A DNA stretch of 19,476 nucleotides from Zoogloea sp. (GCA_016790385.1 JAEUNV010000057.1:1-19476), one strand, 5' to 3'; counted from the first letter of the stretch, positions 1 through 7,446 are shown. Translations and numbers: made by a program. The notes: generated by a model not told the origin, from the letters alone.

Positions 1-1200
1 GCGGTTCTTGGTCTCGCTGTCATCCACGGTGCTGGTGATCTTCTCCTGGTTCAGTTCGCCAACCAGGGTCACGAACTTGTTCAGGCTGTGATAGACGCCC
101 AGGGTGTAGGCCTTGTTCTTGCGCTCGTTGCCGGCGCCCAGGACACCATCGTTGTCCTTGTTCTGGCCGAAGTTGATGCCAAACTTGGTCTTGTTGAGCT
201 GGTAGGTGCCTTGCAGGAAATAGCCCTTGGAGTCAGTCTTGTTGCCGAGGCCATCGCTACCGCCGAAGAACTGGGCGCCCACGGTGGACAGACCAAGGCC
301 CTTGCCGGTGAAGGCGTAGGCGACAGCTTCGAAGCCGCTCATGCCGGCCTTGGCGCCGATTTCATAGCCGCTGGCGGTGAAGCTCTTGTCCGGATTGGCG
401 CCAACGCCGTTGCAGGTGGAGCCCTTGGAGCAGCTGGTGCTCTGGGTGATCAGGCCGCCCCAGACCTTGCCGGGGGCCGCGCCCTTCCAGTCGTAATCCA
501 CCTTGGCCTGGAAGCCGGGGGTCTTGGTCTGGTCGCCGGCGAAGGAACTGGGCTGGAAGATGCCCGCGGAAGCCTGCAGACCATCGTAGTTCGGCGTGGT
601 GTAGGTGATCTGCGCCTGGAAGCCGGTGTACATGTAACCGTGCGCGATCATGCCGAAGGTGGTGTTGAAGGGGATGCCGGCGTTGGAGGTGCCGCCGACG
701 CCCAGCAGGGTCATGTCGGAAAGAATGATGTTCTGGCCGAACAGGCCGATGTCGCGGCCGAACTTCAGGGTGCCCCAGTCATTGTTGCCAAACTGGAAAT
801 AAACGTTACGAACGTCGATCTGGCTGTAGGGGCTGCTCGCGCCGGGGATGCCGCCAGCGCCCGTACCCACGGTGGAGGGCAGGCCGACCACGGAGGACGA
901 GTCGTTGATGCCAGGGGCGAAGCTGAAGTGGGCCTTGATGTCCTGACCGGCGTGCTTGGTGGTCATCACAAAATTGATCCAGCCCGGCAGCAGGCCGTTG
1001 GTGAGCGCGCTGTTCTGGGTCTTGGTTTCGGGTCCGCCGGCAACCGAGGTCTTGGACTCCCGATTGACGTAGAAACCATTGATCGTGCCGTTGATGTCAA
1101 GGGTCACGTCGTTCTGGGTGAAGCTGACGGCTTGTGCGCCACCAGCGGCAGCGGCCAGGCAGGCAAGGGCAACGGATTGAGCCAGAAGGGTCTTCTTCAT
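1..1200 (-). CDS. Gram-negative porin, C-terminus cut by window edge
   Basis: Outer-membrane beta-barrel porin for passive uptake of small hydrophilic solutes. The 400 visible residues begin with a signal peptide (MKKTLLAQSVALACLAAAAG, cleavage probably after AQA near residue 24). The rest alternates short amphipathic strands with Gly/Asn/Asp-rich turns, as in the betaproteobacterial general porin family. Segments such as VYFQFGNNDWGTLKFGRD and KVDYDWKG are typical porin strands. The usual C-terminal strand ending in Phe is missing because the gene runs off the left edge. A purine-rich GGAGA lies about 8 nt before the ATG and supports the start. It is transcribed away from pyrF, and a sigma-54-type promoter candidate lies upstream at 1327-1342. 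The substrate cannot be read from the sequence. A 440-aa open frame on the opposite strand is a codon-bias shadow. Confidence 0.9.
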   Translation of the reverse strand, partial: MKKTLLAQSVALACLAAAAGGAQAVSFTQNDVTLDINGTINGFYVNRESKTSVAGGPETKTQNSALTNGLLPGWINFVMTTKHAGQDIKAHFSFAPGINDSSSVVGLPSTVGTGAGGIPGASSPYSQIDVRNVYFQFGNNDWGTLKFGRDIGLFGQNIILSDMTLLGVGGTSNAGIPFNTTFGMIAHGYMYTGFQAQITYTTPNYDGLQASAGIFQPSSFAGDQTKTPGFQAKVDYDWKGAAPGKVWGGLITQSTSCSKGSTCNGVGANPDKSFTASGYEIGAKAGMSGFEAVAYAFTGKGLGLSTVGAQFFGGSDGLGNKTDSKGYFLQGTYQLNKTKFGINFGQNKDNDGVLGAGNERKNKAYTLGVYHSLNKFVTLVGELNQEKITSTVDDSETKNR

Positions 1201-1326
1201 AACGATTGTCTCCGGAATTTTGTCGTTGATATCACTACCGAAGCGCGGGCTATCCAGCGCCGCTACTTCGTTCCTCCCTTGGTCGCATTTCCTTTGAAAC
1301 ACGCCGTTACGGAGCAAGCTACCTTC

Positions 1327-1342
1327 AGCGAGCCCTGTGCCA
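1327..1342 (-). promoter_or_regulatory. Sigma-54-type promoter candidate for the porin
   Basis: On the minus strand the sequence reads TGGCACAGGGCTCGCT. Against the RpoN consensus TGGCACG-N4-TTGCW it keeps the GG and GC dinucleotides at the correct spacing and mismatches only at the seventh base (A for G) and the thirteenth (C for T). The predicted transcript would start near 1316, giving a leader of about 115 nt before the porin ATG at 1200. No clear NtrC-type box was found upstream, so any activator is unknown. A chance match is possible. Confidence 0.45.
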
Positions 1343-1455
1343 GAGTGCCGCAGGATGGCCGAAAATTTTCCGTCGTTATTTGCAACGTATTGTTTTGTAA
1401 AAAGAAATAATTATTGCGGCGTGAGTGGGGGCGTTGTTCCACCCGTTTGGGACGT

Positions 1456-1472
1456 TGTTCAGGAACTGAACA
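1456..1472. repeat. Perfect 17 bp palindrome, operator candidate
   Basis: TGTTCAG-GAA-CTGAACA is a perfect inverted repeat with 7 bp arms and a 3 bp centre. Its left arm overlaps the second copy of a direct repeat CGTTGTTC (1432-1439 and 1453-1460, 21 bp apart, two helical turns). There is no following T-run, so it is not a terminator. Its size and symmetry suit a dimeric repressor or activator site acting on the porin or on pyrF. The regulator is not identified. Confidence 0.4.
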
Positions 1473-1655
1473 GTTTGCTGTGACGTAAGGGAAGGTGTGG
1501 TGCAAACCGTGACAGGCCGTGGAGCATGCTGTAACGCAACATTGCGTGATTGCCCCCGCCTACTGCGACGACGTGAGGCTGATGGAATCCGGAGCGGGGC
1601 TGGTAAACTGCGGGCCCCGATTCCACTCGCCCGGGCTTTCCGTGCCCTGACTTCC

Positions 1656-2474
1656 ATGGATTTCCGTTCCAAGCTGGCTGCCGCGTGGCAGCGCCATGAT
1701 TCGCTTCTGTGCGTCGGGCTTGATCCCGACCTGGCACGTTTTCCGACGCACCTGAAGGGGCGCTCCGACGCGGTGCTGGCTTTCTGCAAGGGCATCGTCG
1801 ATGCCACTGCCGATCTGGCCTGTGCATTCAAGCCGCAGATCGCCTACTTTGCCGCGGCGGGAGCGGAAGATCAGTTGCAGGATCTGATCGCCTATATCCA
1901 TGAGCGCCATCCGACGGTGCCGGTGGTGCTGGATGCCAAGCGCGGAGACATTGGTGCCACCGCGCAGCAGTACGCCCGGGAGGCCTTCGAGCGCTACCGG
2001 GCCGATGCCCTGACCGTCAATCCCTACATGGGATTCGATTCAGTGGAGCCCTATCTCGAATTTTCCGACCGGGGGCTGATCGTGTTGTGTCGCACCTCCA
2101 ATCCCGGCGGCTCCGATTTGCAGAACCTCACCGTGGAGGGGGGGCGCAGGCTCTATCAGCACGTGGCCGAACTGGTGGCCGGGAAGTGGAACGTACACGG
2201 CCAGAATGCGCTGGTGGTGGGGGCAACCTTTCCCCGGGAGTTGTCTGAGGTTCGGGCCATCGTGGGTGAGCTGCCCTTGCTGGTGCCCGGTATCGGCGCC
2301 CAGGGCGGTGACGTGGAGGCGACGGTCAGAGCGGGTCGCACGGCATCGGGTACCGGGCTGATGATCTCATCGTCGCGGGCCATCCTTTACGCCGGAAACG
2401 GCGAGGATTTTGCCGAAAAGGCCCGAAACGTGGCGCTGGCGACCCGTGATGAGGTCAATCTGTTCCGCTCCTGA
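1656..2474 (+). CDS. pyrF: Orotidine 5'-phosphate decarboxylase, class 2
   Basis: Catalyses the last step of de novo UMP synthesis, decarboxylating OMP to UMP in the cytoplasm. The 272-aa length is normal for the class 2 (archaeal/mycobacterial-like) type. Visible motifs are LLCVGLDPD at 17-25, the catalytic DAKRGD block at 93-98 (Lys95 flanked by Asp93 and Asp98), and the C-terminal phosphate-binding region [11 protein letters not shown] with [10 protein letters not shown]. The ATG at 1656 is chosen because the family starts just here; the open frame extends further upstream but with non-conserved sequence. No Shine-Dalgarno is visible before this ATG, which is odd for a housekeeping gene. 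The gene appears monocistronic: a terminator candidate follows at 2546-2591. Confidence 0.95.
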   Translation: MDFRSKLAAAWQRHDSLLCVGLDPDLARFPTHLKGRSDAVLAFCKGIVDATADLACAFKPQIAYFAAAGAEDQLQDLIAYIHERHPTVPVVLDAKRGDIGATAQQYAREAFERYRADALTVNPYMGFDSVEPYLEFSDRGLIVLCRTSNPGGSDLQNLTVEGGRRLYQHVAELVAGKWNVHGQNALVVGATFPRELSEVRAIVGELPLLVPGIGAQGGDVEATVRAGRTASGTGLMISSSRAILYAGNGEDFAEKARNVALATRDEVNLFRS

Positions 2475-2545
2475 ACAGTCTGTCGTGCTCCGGCGGCACA
2501 GAAAACCGGGCATGCTGCGTTGCCGCAGCGTAGGATGGAGGCCTT

Positions 2546-2591
2546 GTCGCAGCAAGAACCCATGTGTTCGGGCTGCGACGGTCATTTTTTT
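2546..2591 (+). terminator. Rho-independent terminator candidate after pyrF
   Basis: Arms GTCGCAGC (2546-2553) and GCTGCGAC (2572-2579) are perfectly complementary. An inner GAAC/GTTC pairing lengthens the stem across a 2x2 internal loop. Seven T residues follow at 2585-2591, after a 5 nt gap, which is slightly longer than ideal. It sits about 70 nt after the pyrF stop and about 50 nt before the next start codon. Confidence 0.5.
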
Positions 2592-2642
2592 CCGCCGGAT
2601 GACCCGCAATTTCGCGTCAAGGCAGTGTTTCCAGGGACGCCC

Positions 2643-3548
2643 ATGGTCAGACTGAAGTTCTCGGTCGAACTCAATTATTCAGTTGCGGCGCCGGGCTGCG
2701 ATTTCATTTTCAACATCCATGCGGCTCATACGCGCTATCAGCGCGTGGTGACGGAAATGATGGAACTCGGACAGTTTCTGCTGCCCCAGGTCCACACCGA
2801 TGCCGCTACCGGCAACCGATACATGCGCCTAAAGGCCGAGGCCGGGCCATTGCGTCTGCGCTACAGCGCAACGGTCGACCTCCAGCACCACGTGGCGGCC
2901 CCCGAGGCCATGCCCGAGGTTCCGGTGTCGCGGCTGCCGGCGGATGTGCTGACTTATCTTTATCCCAGCCGTTATTGCCAATCGGATCGTCTCTACGAGG
3001 TGGCCATGCGGGAATTCGGCACCCAGCCCCCGGGCTATGAGCGCGTGCGGCGCATCTGCGCCTGGGTGGCAAAGCATGTGGAGTTCAAGTCGAACACCAC
3101 CAATGCAAGCACCTCGGCCGTCGACACCCTGGGCGAGCGGGTCGGCGTATGCCGGGACTTTGCGCACTTGATGATTGCCTTGTGCCGCGCCCTCAATATT
3201 CCGGCGCGTTTCGTGACAGGCATCGATTACGGTGCCGATCCGGCTTTGGGGCCGAGTGATTTCCATGCTTACGTGGAGGTCTTCCTGGGTGATCGCTGGT
3301 ATCTCTTCGACCCGTCATCCACCGCCATTCCGATGGGCCTGATGCGCTTTGGTACCGGCAGGGATGCGGCCGACGTGTCGTTTGCGACCATTTTCGGTGC
3401 CGTTCGCGCCGAGCCTCCGAAGATCGTGATCGAGGCCGTTGCCGATCCCCAGGCGGGCTTCGAGATGCCTCGTCATCGCCCGGAAGCCTTGTCCACCGAT
3501 GATGGCTCGGCGGTATTGATCGGCACCCGCCTTGCGCCTCTTTGCTGA
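2643..3548 (+). CDS. Transglutaminase-like family protein (papain fold)
   Basis: A 301-aa predicted cytoplasmic protein of the bacterial transglutaminase-like superfamily, whose members act as peptidases, amidases or cross-linking enzymes. The core domain spans about residues 130-230 and carries the full triad: Cys170 in VGVCRDFAHL, His208 in SDFHAYVEV and Asp223 in YLFDPSS. Residues 1-100 form a beta-rich N-terminal region of the type that often precedes this domain. No signal peptide is seen. The start at 2643 has AGGGA about 8 nt upstream; the frame stays open further upstream, but that extension overlaps the pyrF terminator and is not protein-like. The next gene starts 43 nt downstream and is probably co-transcribed. 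Related enzymes accompany ATP-grasp/alpha-E operons such as the one at the right end of this window, but a functional link is only inference. The substrate is unknown. Confidence 0.85.
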   Translation: MVRLKFSVELNYSVAAPGCDFIFNIHAAHTRYQRVVTEMMELGQFLLPQVHTDAATGNRYMRLKAEAGPLRLRYSATVDLQHHVAAPEAMPEVPVSRLPADVLTYLYPSRYCQSDRLYEVAMREFGTQPPGYERVRRICAWVAKHVEFKSNTTNASTSAVDTLGERVGVCRDFAHLMIALCRALNIPARFVTGIDYGADPALGPSDFHAYVEVFLGDRWYLFDPSSTAIPMGLMRFGTGRDAADVSFATIFGAVRAEPPKIVIEAVADPQAGFEMPRHRPEALSTDDGSAVLIGTRLAPLC

Positions 3549-3591
3549 CCCGCATCCGGCGTCTTAGCTTTAATTTCATCAGGAGAGACCC

Positions 3592-4119
3592 ATGAGTACC
3601 ATCGAAGAAATCGCAGCCCGTCACGGTTTCAGTGCCGATGCCGGCCGGGCCGCCTACGCGGCGTTGCAGTCCGGCGGCTTCAGTCAGGCCCAGTTCAACC
3701 ATCCTGAGTTTGGCGGTATGGGGCAGTGGATGAGCGGGGGCATGATGATGATCGGTGACATGTTCAACGAAAGCCTGAAGTGGCGCGTGGGTGCCTTGCT
3801 CACCGATCTTTCCCAGCACCGGGAGCCCCAGCCGGCCGTGCCACCGCCGGGCAACAGCTGGGGTTTCGCCCAGTCGTCCAACTGGTGGCCGGCCGAACTC
3901 GGCTCTCCAGCCAGCTCGGGAAGCCAGAATGACATGGCCTATGCGTGGTTTCCGAACGCCGGCAAGCTGCTGGTGAAGCTTTCCGGCGACGTGTTTTCCT
4001 TCGATACCGGCAATCTCTCCATTTACGGTGTCCAGCAGCAGCAGGGCGGCGGCATCGGTTCGGTGGTGCTGAACACTTCCAACGGCCCCATGGGCCTGCT
4101 CGGGCTCAATCGCGCCTGA
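3592..4119 (+). CDS. Uncharacterised 175-aa protein
   Basis: I do not recognise a named family. A strong AGGAGAG lies 5-6 nt before the ATG. The N-terminus (IEEIAARHGFSADAGRAAY) is helical. A Gly/Met-rich stretch at about 40-62 follows (GGMGQWMSGGMMMIGDMF), then a Pro/Ser linker at 80-105 and a beta-rich C-terminal part with WWPAELG, NDMAYAWFP and QQQQGGG. There is no signal peptide and no convincing membrane helix. From memory, similar cores occur in conserved bacterial proteins that end in a short SHOCT helix pair; no such tail is present here, so this may be a shorter version. It lies 43 nt after the transglutaminase-like gene on the same strand, which suggests a two-gene operon. Codon usage matches the neighbours, so it is very likely a real gene. 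Confidence 0.8.
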   Translation: MSTIEEIAARHGFSADAGRAAYAALQSGGFSQAQFNHPEFGGMGQWMSGGMMMIGDMFNESLKWRVGALLTDLSQHREPQPAVPPPGNSWGFAQSSNWWPAELGSPASSGSQNDMAYAWFPNAGKLLVKLSGDVFSFDTGNLSIYGVQQQQGGGIGSVVLNTSNGPMGLLGLNRA

Positions 4120-4153
4120 TCCCTGGGGCATCTCCAGCCGGGGGACGCTGGCG

Positions 4154-4171
4154 GCCCTGCCGGAGCAGGGC
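4154..4171. terminator. Hairpin between convergent genes
   Basis: GCCCTGC-CGGA-GCAGGGC is a perfect 7 bp stem with a 4 nt loop. It lies between the stop of the plus-strand hypothetical gene and the stop of the minus-strand methyltransferase. No T-run follows on either strand, so it may be only a weak or Rho-assisted terminator. Confidence 0.35.
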
Positions 4172-4174
4172 TCG

Positions 4175-4780
4175 TCAGCCGCATCGGTACCAGCTTAGGC
4201 AGCGATTGTTGGCGGGCATGGCCCGGTCTTCCATGAGTTGGAAGCCCTGCTGAATGGCGAGAGCATTCACCGCTTCGAAATCCCGGATTCCCCGACGGGG
4301 GTCCTCGGCCCTAAGGGCCGCGTCGAACTCGGTGTTGCCGGGGCTGAACGGTTGGCCGGCATAGCGGAAGGGGCCATAGATGCACAGGCGCGCATCGACG
4401 GAAAGGATCAGCGCAAGTCGTTCGAAAAATAAGCGGACTTCCTCCCAACTCATGATGTGCAGTGTGTTGGCGCTGAAAAGCGCATCGAACTTGCTGTCCG
4501 GCCATGGCCCTCGGACGTCAAGGGGCAGTGGCGGTGGCGTGTTGGGCAGATTCGCCTCGTCGAGCCACATACGGATGCCGGGCAGGTAGTCCTCGCGGTC
4601 GCTGGCCTGCCAGGTCAGATGCGGCAGGGCGGCGGCGAAGCGCACCGCATGCTGCCCTGAGCCTGATCCGATTTCCAGCACACGCTGCCGGTCGGCAAAG
4701 TGCAGTTGCAAGGCCTCGAGAATCGGCGCGCCGTTGCGATCACAGGCCGGTGAGTAAGGTTTGTTGATGAAGTGCATCAT
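4175..4780 (-). CDS. DUF938-family SAM-dependent methyltransferase
   Basis: A 201-aa class I methyltransferase-fold protein. SAM-binding motif I, VLEIGSGSGQH, lies at residues 34-44, an acidic residue follows the second strand (QASDRED, Asp61), and a post-motif LFSANTLHIMSWEEV segment lies near 106-120. N-terminal INKPYSPACDRNGAPIL and C-terminal NNRCLSWYR are characteristic of the DUF938 group, whose substrate is unknown. The start is the first of two tandem ATG codons, with GAGG just upstream. It begins 7 nt after the stop of the LysR gene, so the two are almost certainly one operon. That is the main clue to its regulation; its role in the pathway is not evident. Confidence 0.88.
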   Translation of the reverse strand: MMHFINKPYSPACDRNGAPILEALQLHFADRQRVLEIGSGSGQHAVRFAAALPHLTWQASDREDYLPGIRMWLDEANLPNTPPPLPLDVRGPWPDSKFDALFSANTLHIMSWEEVRLFFERLALILSVDARLCIYGPFRYAGQPFSPGNTEFDAALRAEDPRRGIRDFEAVNALAIQQGFQLMEDRAMPANNRCLSWYRCG

Positions 4781-4787
4781 CGCTGCC

Positions 4788-5699
4788 TCATTTTTCGATG
4801 GTGCCGAGGCGATCGGCCAGACAGTCGGCGAAAGCCTGACGGGCGGGTTGGTGGGAGCGCGCGCGATGCCAGATCATCACCGTGATTGAGCGGGCCAGGT
4901 CCGGTGGCGCCGGATGTACACGCAGGGTGGCCCGACCCGGATCCTTATCGCCCAGGTGGGCGCCAATGATGGCGCGCGGCACCAGACTGATGCCCATTCC
5001 CGCCGCCACACAGCCAAGAATGGCTTCGAAGGTGCCAAATTCGCTGCTGCGGGCAATCGGGATGCCTTCCCGCTGCATCCACTCAAAGAGCCGCTGGCGG
5101 TAGGCGCAACCCTCCCTGAAGGTGAAGAGTTCCACCGGACCGCGTCGGACGAGATCGGCTGCGTTTTCAATGGGCGCCCAGTCGGCTGCACTGATCAGCA
5201 CCAGTTCTTCCGCCACGACCGCCCGGCTTTCCAGATCGGGGTGAATGAGCGGGCCGGAGACCAGGGCGGCATCGAGCTGGTGGGCCAGGACCTCTTGTAC
5301 AAGTCGGGCTGTAGGGGCGGTGCTCAGGCGGAGTTCGACTCGGGGGTGAGCTCGCCGGAAGGTGGCAATGACGCCGGGCAAGCGGGTGGCGGCCGTCGTT
5401 TCCATAGAGCCAAGGCGCAGGAGCCCTTCCGGTTGATCGGCCCGGCGCACGGCATCGCGGGCCTCGTCGGCGAGGCACAGCAGCTTTTCGGCATAGCTGG
5501 CCAGCAAAGTACCGGCGGGGGTGATCACCAGGCGCCGGTTGATCCGGTCAAACAACAGCGTGCCCAGGTCTTCCTCAAGCTGGCGCAAACGGGTCGTGAC
5601 GTTGGACTGGACCGTATTGAGGCGTTCGGCAGCCCGGGTCACGCTCCCGGCCTCGACAATGGTGCGAAACATGCGCAGGTCGGCGAGATCCATGATCAT
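4788..5699 (-). CDS. LysR-family transcriptional regulator
   Basis: A 303-aa LTTR. The N-terminal winged helix-turn-helix covers about residues 5-62 (ADLRMFRTIVEAGSVTRAAE, then a QSNVTTRLRQLEEDLGTLLF recognition-helix region). A linker helix follows, then a periplasmic-binding-protein-like effector domain from about 90 to 300. It is divergent from an MFS transporter across 94 bp, the classic arrangement for an LTTR controlling both itself and the transporter. It is followed after 7 nt by the DUF938 methyltransferase. Two in-frame ATGs (5699 and 5693) are possible starts, and the ribosome site is weak for both. The effector is unknown. Confidence 0.93.
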   Translation of the reverse strand: MIMDLADLRMFRTIVEAGSVTRAAERLNTVQSNVTTRLRQLEEDLGTLLFDRINRRLVITPAGTLLASYAEKLLCLADEARDAVRRADQPEGLLRLGSMETTAATRLPGVIATFRRAHPRVELRLSTAPTARLVQEVLAHQLDAALVSGPLIHPDLESRAVVAEELVLISAADWAPIENAADLVRRGPVELFTFREGCAYRQRLFEWMQREGIPIARSSEFGTFEAILGCVAAGMGISLVPRAIIGAHLGDKDPGRATLRVHPAPPDLARSITVMIWHRARSHQPARQAFADCLADRLGTIEK

Positions 5700-5710
5700 C
5701 TTTTTTCGAG

Positions 5711-5732
5711 ATTGAATTTATCGGATTAAATC
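5711..5732. promoter_or_regulatory. AT-rich inverted repeat, LysR operator candidate
   Basis: ATTGAAT-N7-ATTAAAT is an imperfect inverted repeat (6 of 7 positions) in the 94 bp divergent region. It overlaps a short GATTAAATC pseudo-palindrome at 5724-5732. AT-rich symmetry in a GC-rich genome between an LTTR and its divergent neighbour fits an LTTR binding site. A canonical centred T-N11-A is not obvious. Confidence 0.35.
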
Positions 5733-5793
5733 ATTTTTTTAGCTGACTTTCCCTTGTTACCCTGTGCGGCATCGATCAGAAGGGGCTTGCACC

Positions 5794-6984
5794 ATGCGCC
5801 ATCCATTCCAGCTTCCAGCAGTCCCCTTGCTTTTGTCCCGACCAAGTGCCATTGCCCTTGCCGGCATGGCGGCGCTGATGCTGGCCATGGGCATCGGTCG
5901 ATTCGCCTATACCGCGCTCCTTCCGCAGATGCGGGATGAGGGTTTGCTTGATGTGGGCAGCGGCGGTGTGCTGGCGGCGTTCAACTACCTGGGCTACCTT
6001 GCCGGCGCTTTGTGGGCGGCCTTCAGTCGTCGCGCCGATGCGCCGCGCCGCTTGATCGCGGGCCTGCTGGCGAGCGCCATGACCACCTTGGCGATGGGGC
6101 TTGAACTGGGCTACCCCGTCTGGTGCGGGGTGCGCTTCATGTCGGGCGTGGCCAGCGCGGCCGTCTATGTGTACTCCACGGGAATCGTGCTGCGGAGCCT
6201 GGCCGCACGGGGCGCTGCGGGCTGGAGCGGCCTTCACTACACCGGGGTGGGTGTCGGCATCATCGTGTCGGCCATGCTCGCTCGGGCGATGACCAGCGGC
6301 GGTGGCGCCTCGGAGGGGTGGCGCTGGTTGGGTGTGGTGGCGGCGCTGGCGGCCGTTGGCGTGGCGGCGGTGCTGCTTCCGGCGGCGCGGGAGGAGGCTC
6401 CCGCGGCCAACGATGGCAGCGCACTCGTGTCGGGAGGGCCGCCGATGGGCTGGCTGACTGCCGCCTACGGGTTGGCGGGCTTCGGTTACATCATCAATGC
6501 CACCTTCCTGCCCCTCATGTTGCGTGATCAGGCCGGTACGGCGAGCGCGGCATTGGATGGATGGCTGATGGTGGGGCTTGCGGCCGTTCCAGCCACGGCG
6601 TTCTGGGTTCGTCTTTCCTTTCGTTGGGGGGTTTATCAGGCTTTGATCAGCGCGACGCTCCTGCAAGCCATTGGCGTTGCCTTGCCGGTGCTTGTGGACG
6701 GCATGGGGGCGGCGATGGTGGGGGCGGGCCTGCTTGGGGCGACATTCATGGGGATTGCCGGCTTGTCCCAGTGGTTGGCGAGGGTTCCGGACGCCCGCGC
6801 GACCGCCCGGCGTATCGGATTGATCACGGCCTGCTACGGGCTGGGCCAGGTGCTGGGCCCCTTGCTGGTGGCGATTCGCGGCCCTGCTGGCGGTTTTGCG
6901 CTGCCGGTGATGATGGCCTCAGCGGCTTTGCTGTGCAGTGCGCTGTTTCTGGAGCTGTCCCGCCGTCGGGAACGGTTGGCCTGA
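5794..6984 (+). CDS. YbfB/YjiJ-type MFS transporter
   Basis: A 396-aa inner-membrane protein with about 12 hydrophobic segments. The opening block ALAGMAALMLAMGIGRFAYT, followed by LLPQMRDEGLL and FNYLGYLAGAL, is typical of the YbfB/YjiJ family of the major facilitator superfamily. RRADAPRRL in the loop after the second helix corresponds to the MFS cytoplasmic loop motif. The ATG at 5794 is preferred because AGAAGGGG lies about 9 nt upstream; an in-frame GTG at 5764 would add ten poorly conserved residues. It is divergent from the LysR gene and 22 nt upstream of the tautomerase gene, so efflux or uptake of a small metabolite under LysR control is likely. Direction and substrate are unknown. 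Confidence 0.9.
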   Translation: MRHPFQLPAVPLLLSRPSAIALAGMAALMLAMGIGRFAYTALLPQMRDEGLLDVGSGGVLAAFNYLGYLAGALWAAFSRRADAPRRLIAGLLASAMTTLAMGLELGYPVWCGVRFMSGVASAAVYVYSTGIVLRSLAARGAAGWSGLHYTGVGVGIIVSAMLARAMTSGGGASEGWRWLGVVAALAAVGVAAVLLPAAREEAPAANDGSALVSGGPPMGWLTAAYGLAGFGYIINATFLPLMLRDQAGTASAALDGWLMVGLAAVPATAFWVRLSFRWGVYQALISATLLQAIGVALPVLVDGMGAAMVGAGLLGATFMGIAGLSQWLARVPDARATARRIGLITACYGLGQVLGPLLVAIRGPAGGFALPVMMASAALLCSALFLELSRRRERLA

Positions 6985-7006
6985 TTTTTCCCCCGAGGAG
7001 TTGAAG

Positions 7007-7402
7007 ATGCCCTATCTGAACCTGTCCTACGCGGCGCCCGAGGCGCCTCCCGCCGCCGAACTGGCAGCAAGCCTGACCCGGCTCACCGTGGATCTGCTGG
7101 GCAAGAAGGAGTCGCTGACGGTGGTGCGCATGGATCGCACGCCGTCCGATCAATGGTTCATTGGCGGTCAGGCCCTTGGGGCCGGCCAGTCCGGTGCGGT
7201 GCTGGAGATCCGTGTCACCGAGGGAACCAATACCAAGGTACAGAAGGCGGCTTACCTTCGTGCCGTCTTCGAGGTGCTCTCGGCTAACTTTAGGGACTTG
7301 CACCCGGCGAGCTACGTCAGCATTCACGAGCTGCCTGCCGATGCCTGGGGATATGGGGGCGAGACCCAGGAGTACCGCTTCATCCGCGGCGTATCTCTGT
7401 AA
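7007..7402 (+). CDS. Tautomerase-superfamily protein
   Basis: A 131-aa protein that starts MPYLNLSY, so Pro2 would be exposed as the N-terminal catalytic base of 4-oxalocrotonate tautomerase/MSAD-type enzymes. The length (about 130 aa) fits the fused, two-repeat members rather than the 62-aa 4-OT type. The C-terminal ADAWGYGGETQEYRFI resembles the end of malonate semialdehyde decarboxylase-like proteins. GAGGAG lies 6 nt before the ATG. It starts 22 nt after the MFS gene and is probably in the same transcript. The enzyme may interconvert keto/enol forms of the compound moved by the transporter, but this is inference. Confidence 0.8.
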   Translation: MPYLNLSYAAPEAPPAAELAASLTRLTVDLLGKKESLTVVRMDRTPSDQWFIGGQALGAGQSGAVLEIRVTEGTNTKVQKAAYLRAVFEVLSANFRDLHPASYVSIHELPADAWGYGGETQEYRFIRGVSL

Positions 7403-7427
7403 TGCCCCTCGGGGGCGCGGCTGTTTT

Positions 7428-7446
7428 GCGAACGGTTCTCATGTAC
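7428..7446 (+). promoter_or_regulatory. Weak Fur-box candidate upstream of fbpA
   Basis: GCGAACGGTTCTCATGTAC matches the 19 bp Fur consensus at 10 positions. It overlaps the proposed -35 element of fbpA. On its own the match is marginal. It gains weight from the function of the gene and from the better site between fbpB and fbpC. Confidence 0.35.

Larger units (their letters stand above)
1201..1655. other. 455 bp intergenic region between porin and pyrF
   Basis: No credible gene is visible here. The region holds a sigma-54-type promoter candidate for the porin (1327-1342), an AT-rich stretch at about 1366-1420 that could be a bent or IHF-type segment, a perfect 17 bp palindrome (1456-1472), a direct repeat CGTTGTTC at 1432-1439 and 1453-1460, and a small inverted repeat ACGCAA-CA-TTGCGT at 1534-1547. 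Open frames crossing the region are extensions or shadows of the neighbours. Confidence 0.7.

Noticed and set aside
88..1410. 440-aa plus-strand open frame
   Set aside because: It is antisense to the porin, whose signal peptide and strand pattern are clear. The frame has an Ala/Gly/Val-rich composition typical of GC-rich shadows and no ribosome site.
1534..1547. PurR-like inverted repeat ACGCAA-CA-TTGCGT upstream of pyrF
   Set aside because: The arms match the E. coli PurR box but the centre is 2 bp too short, and PurR-type control is not expected in Betaproteobacteria. It could be chance.
1497..1655. 53-codon upstream extension of pyrF
   Set aside because: Class 2 PyrF proteins begin close to [11 protein letters not shown]. 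The extension is Arg/Ala-rich and resembles translated intergenic DNA.
3592..4119. SHOCT-domain assignment for the 175-aa protein
   Set aside because: The resemblance rests on recollection of the core only. The C-terminal helix pair that defines SHOCT is not visible, so no family name is given.
4914..5729. 271-aa plus-strand open frame
   Set aside because: It is antisense to the LysR regulator, whose helix-turn-helix and effector domains are intact. It has no ribosome site and no recognisable fold.
7404..7427. GCCCC-TCG-GGGGC hairpin after the tautomerase gene
   Set aside because: The stem is only 5 bp and the TTTT run starts several bases away. The hairpin at 7468-7490 is the better terminator candidate for that transcript.
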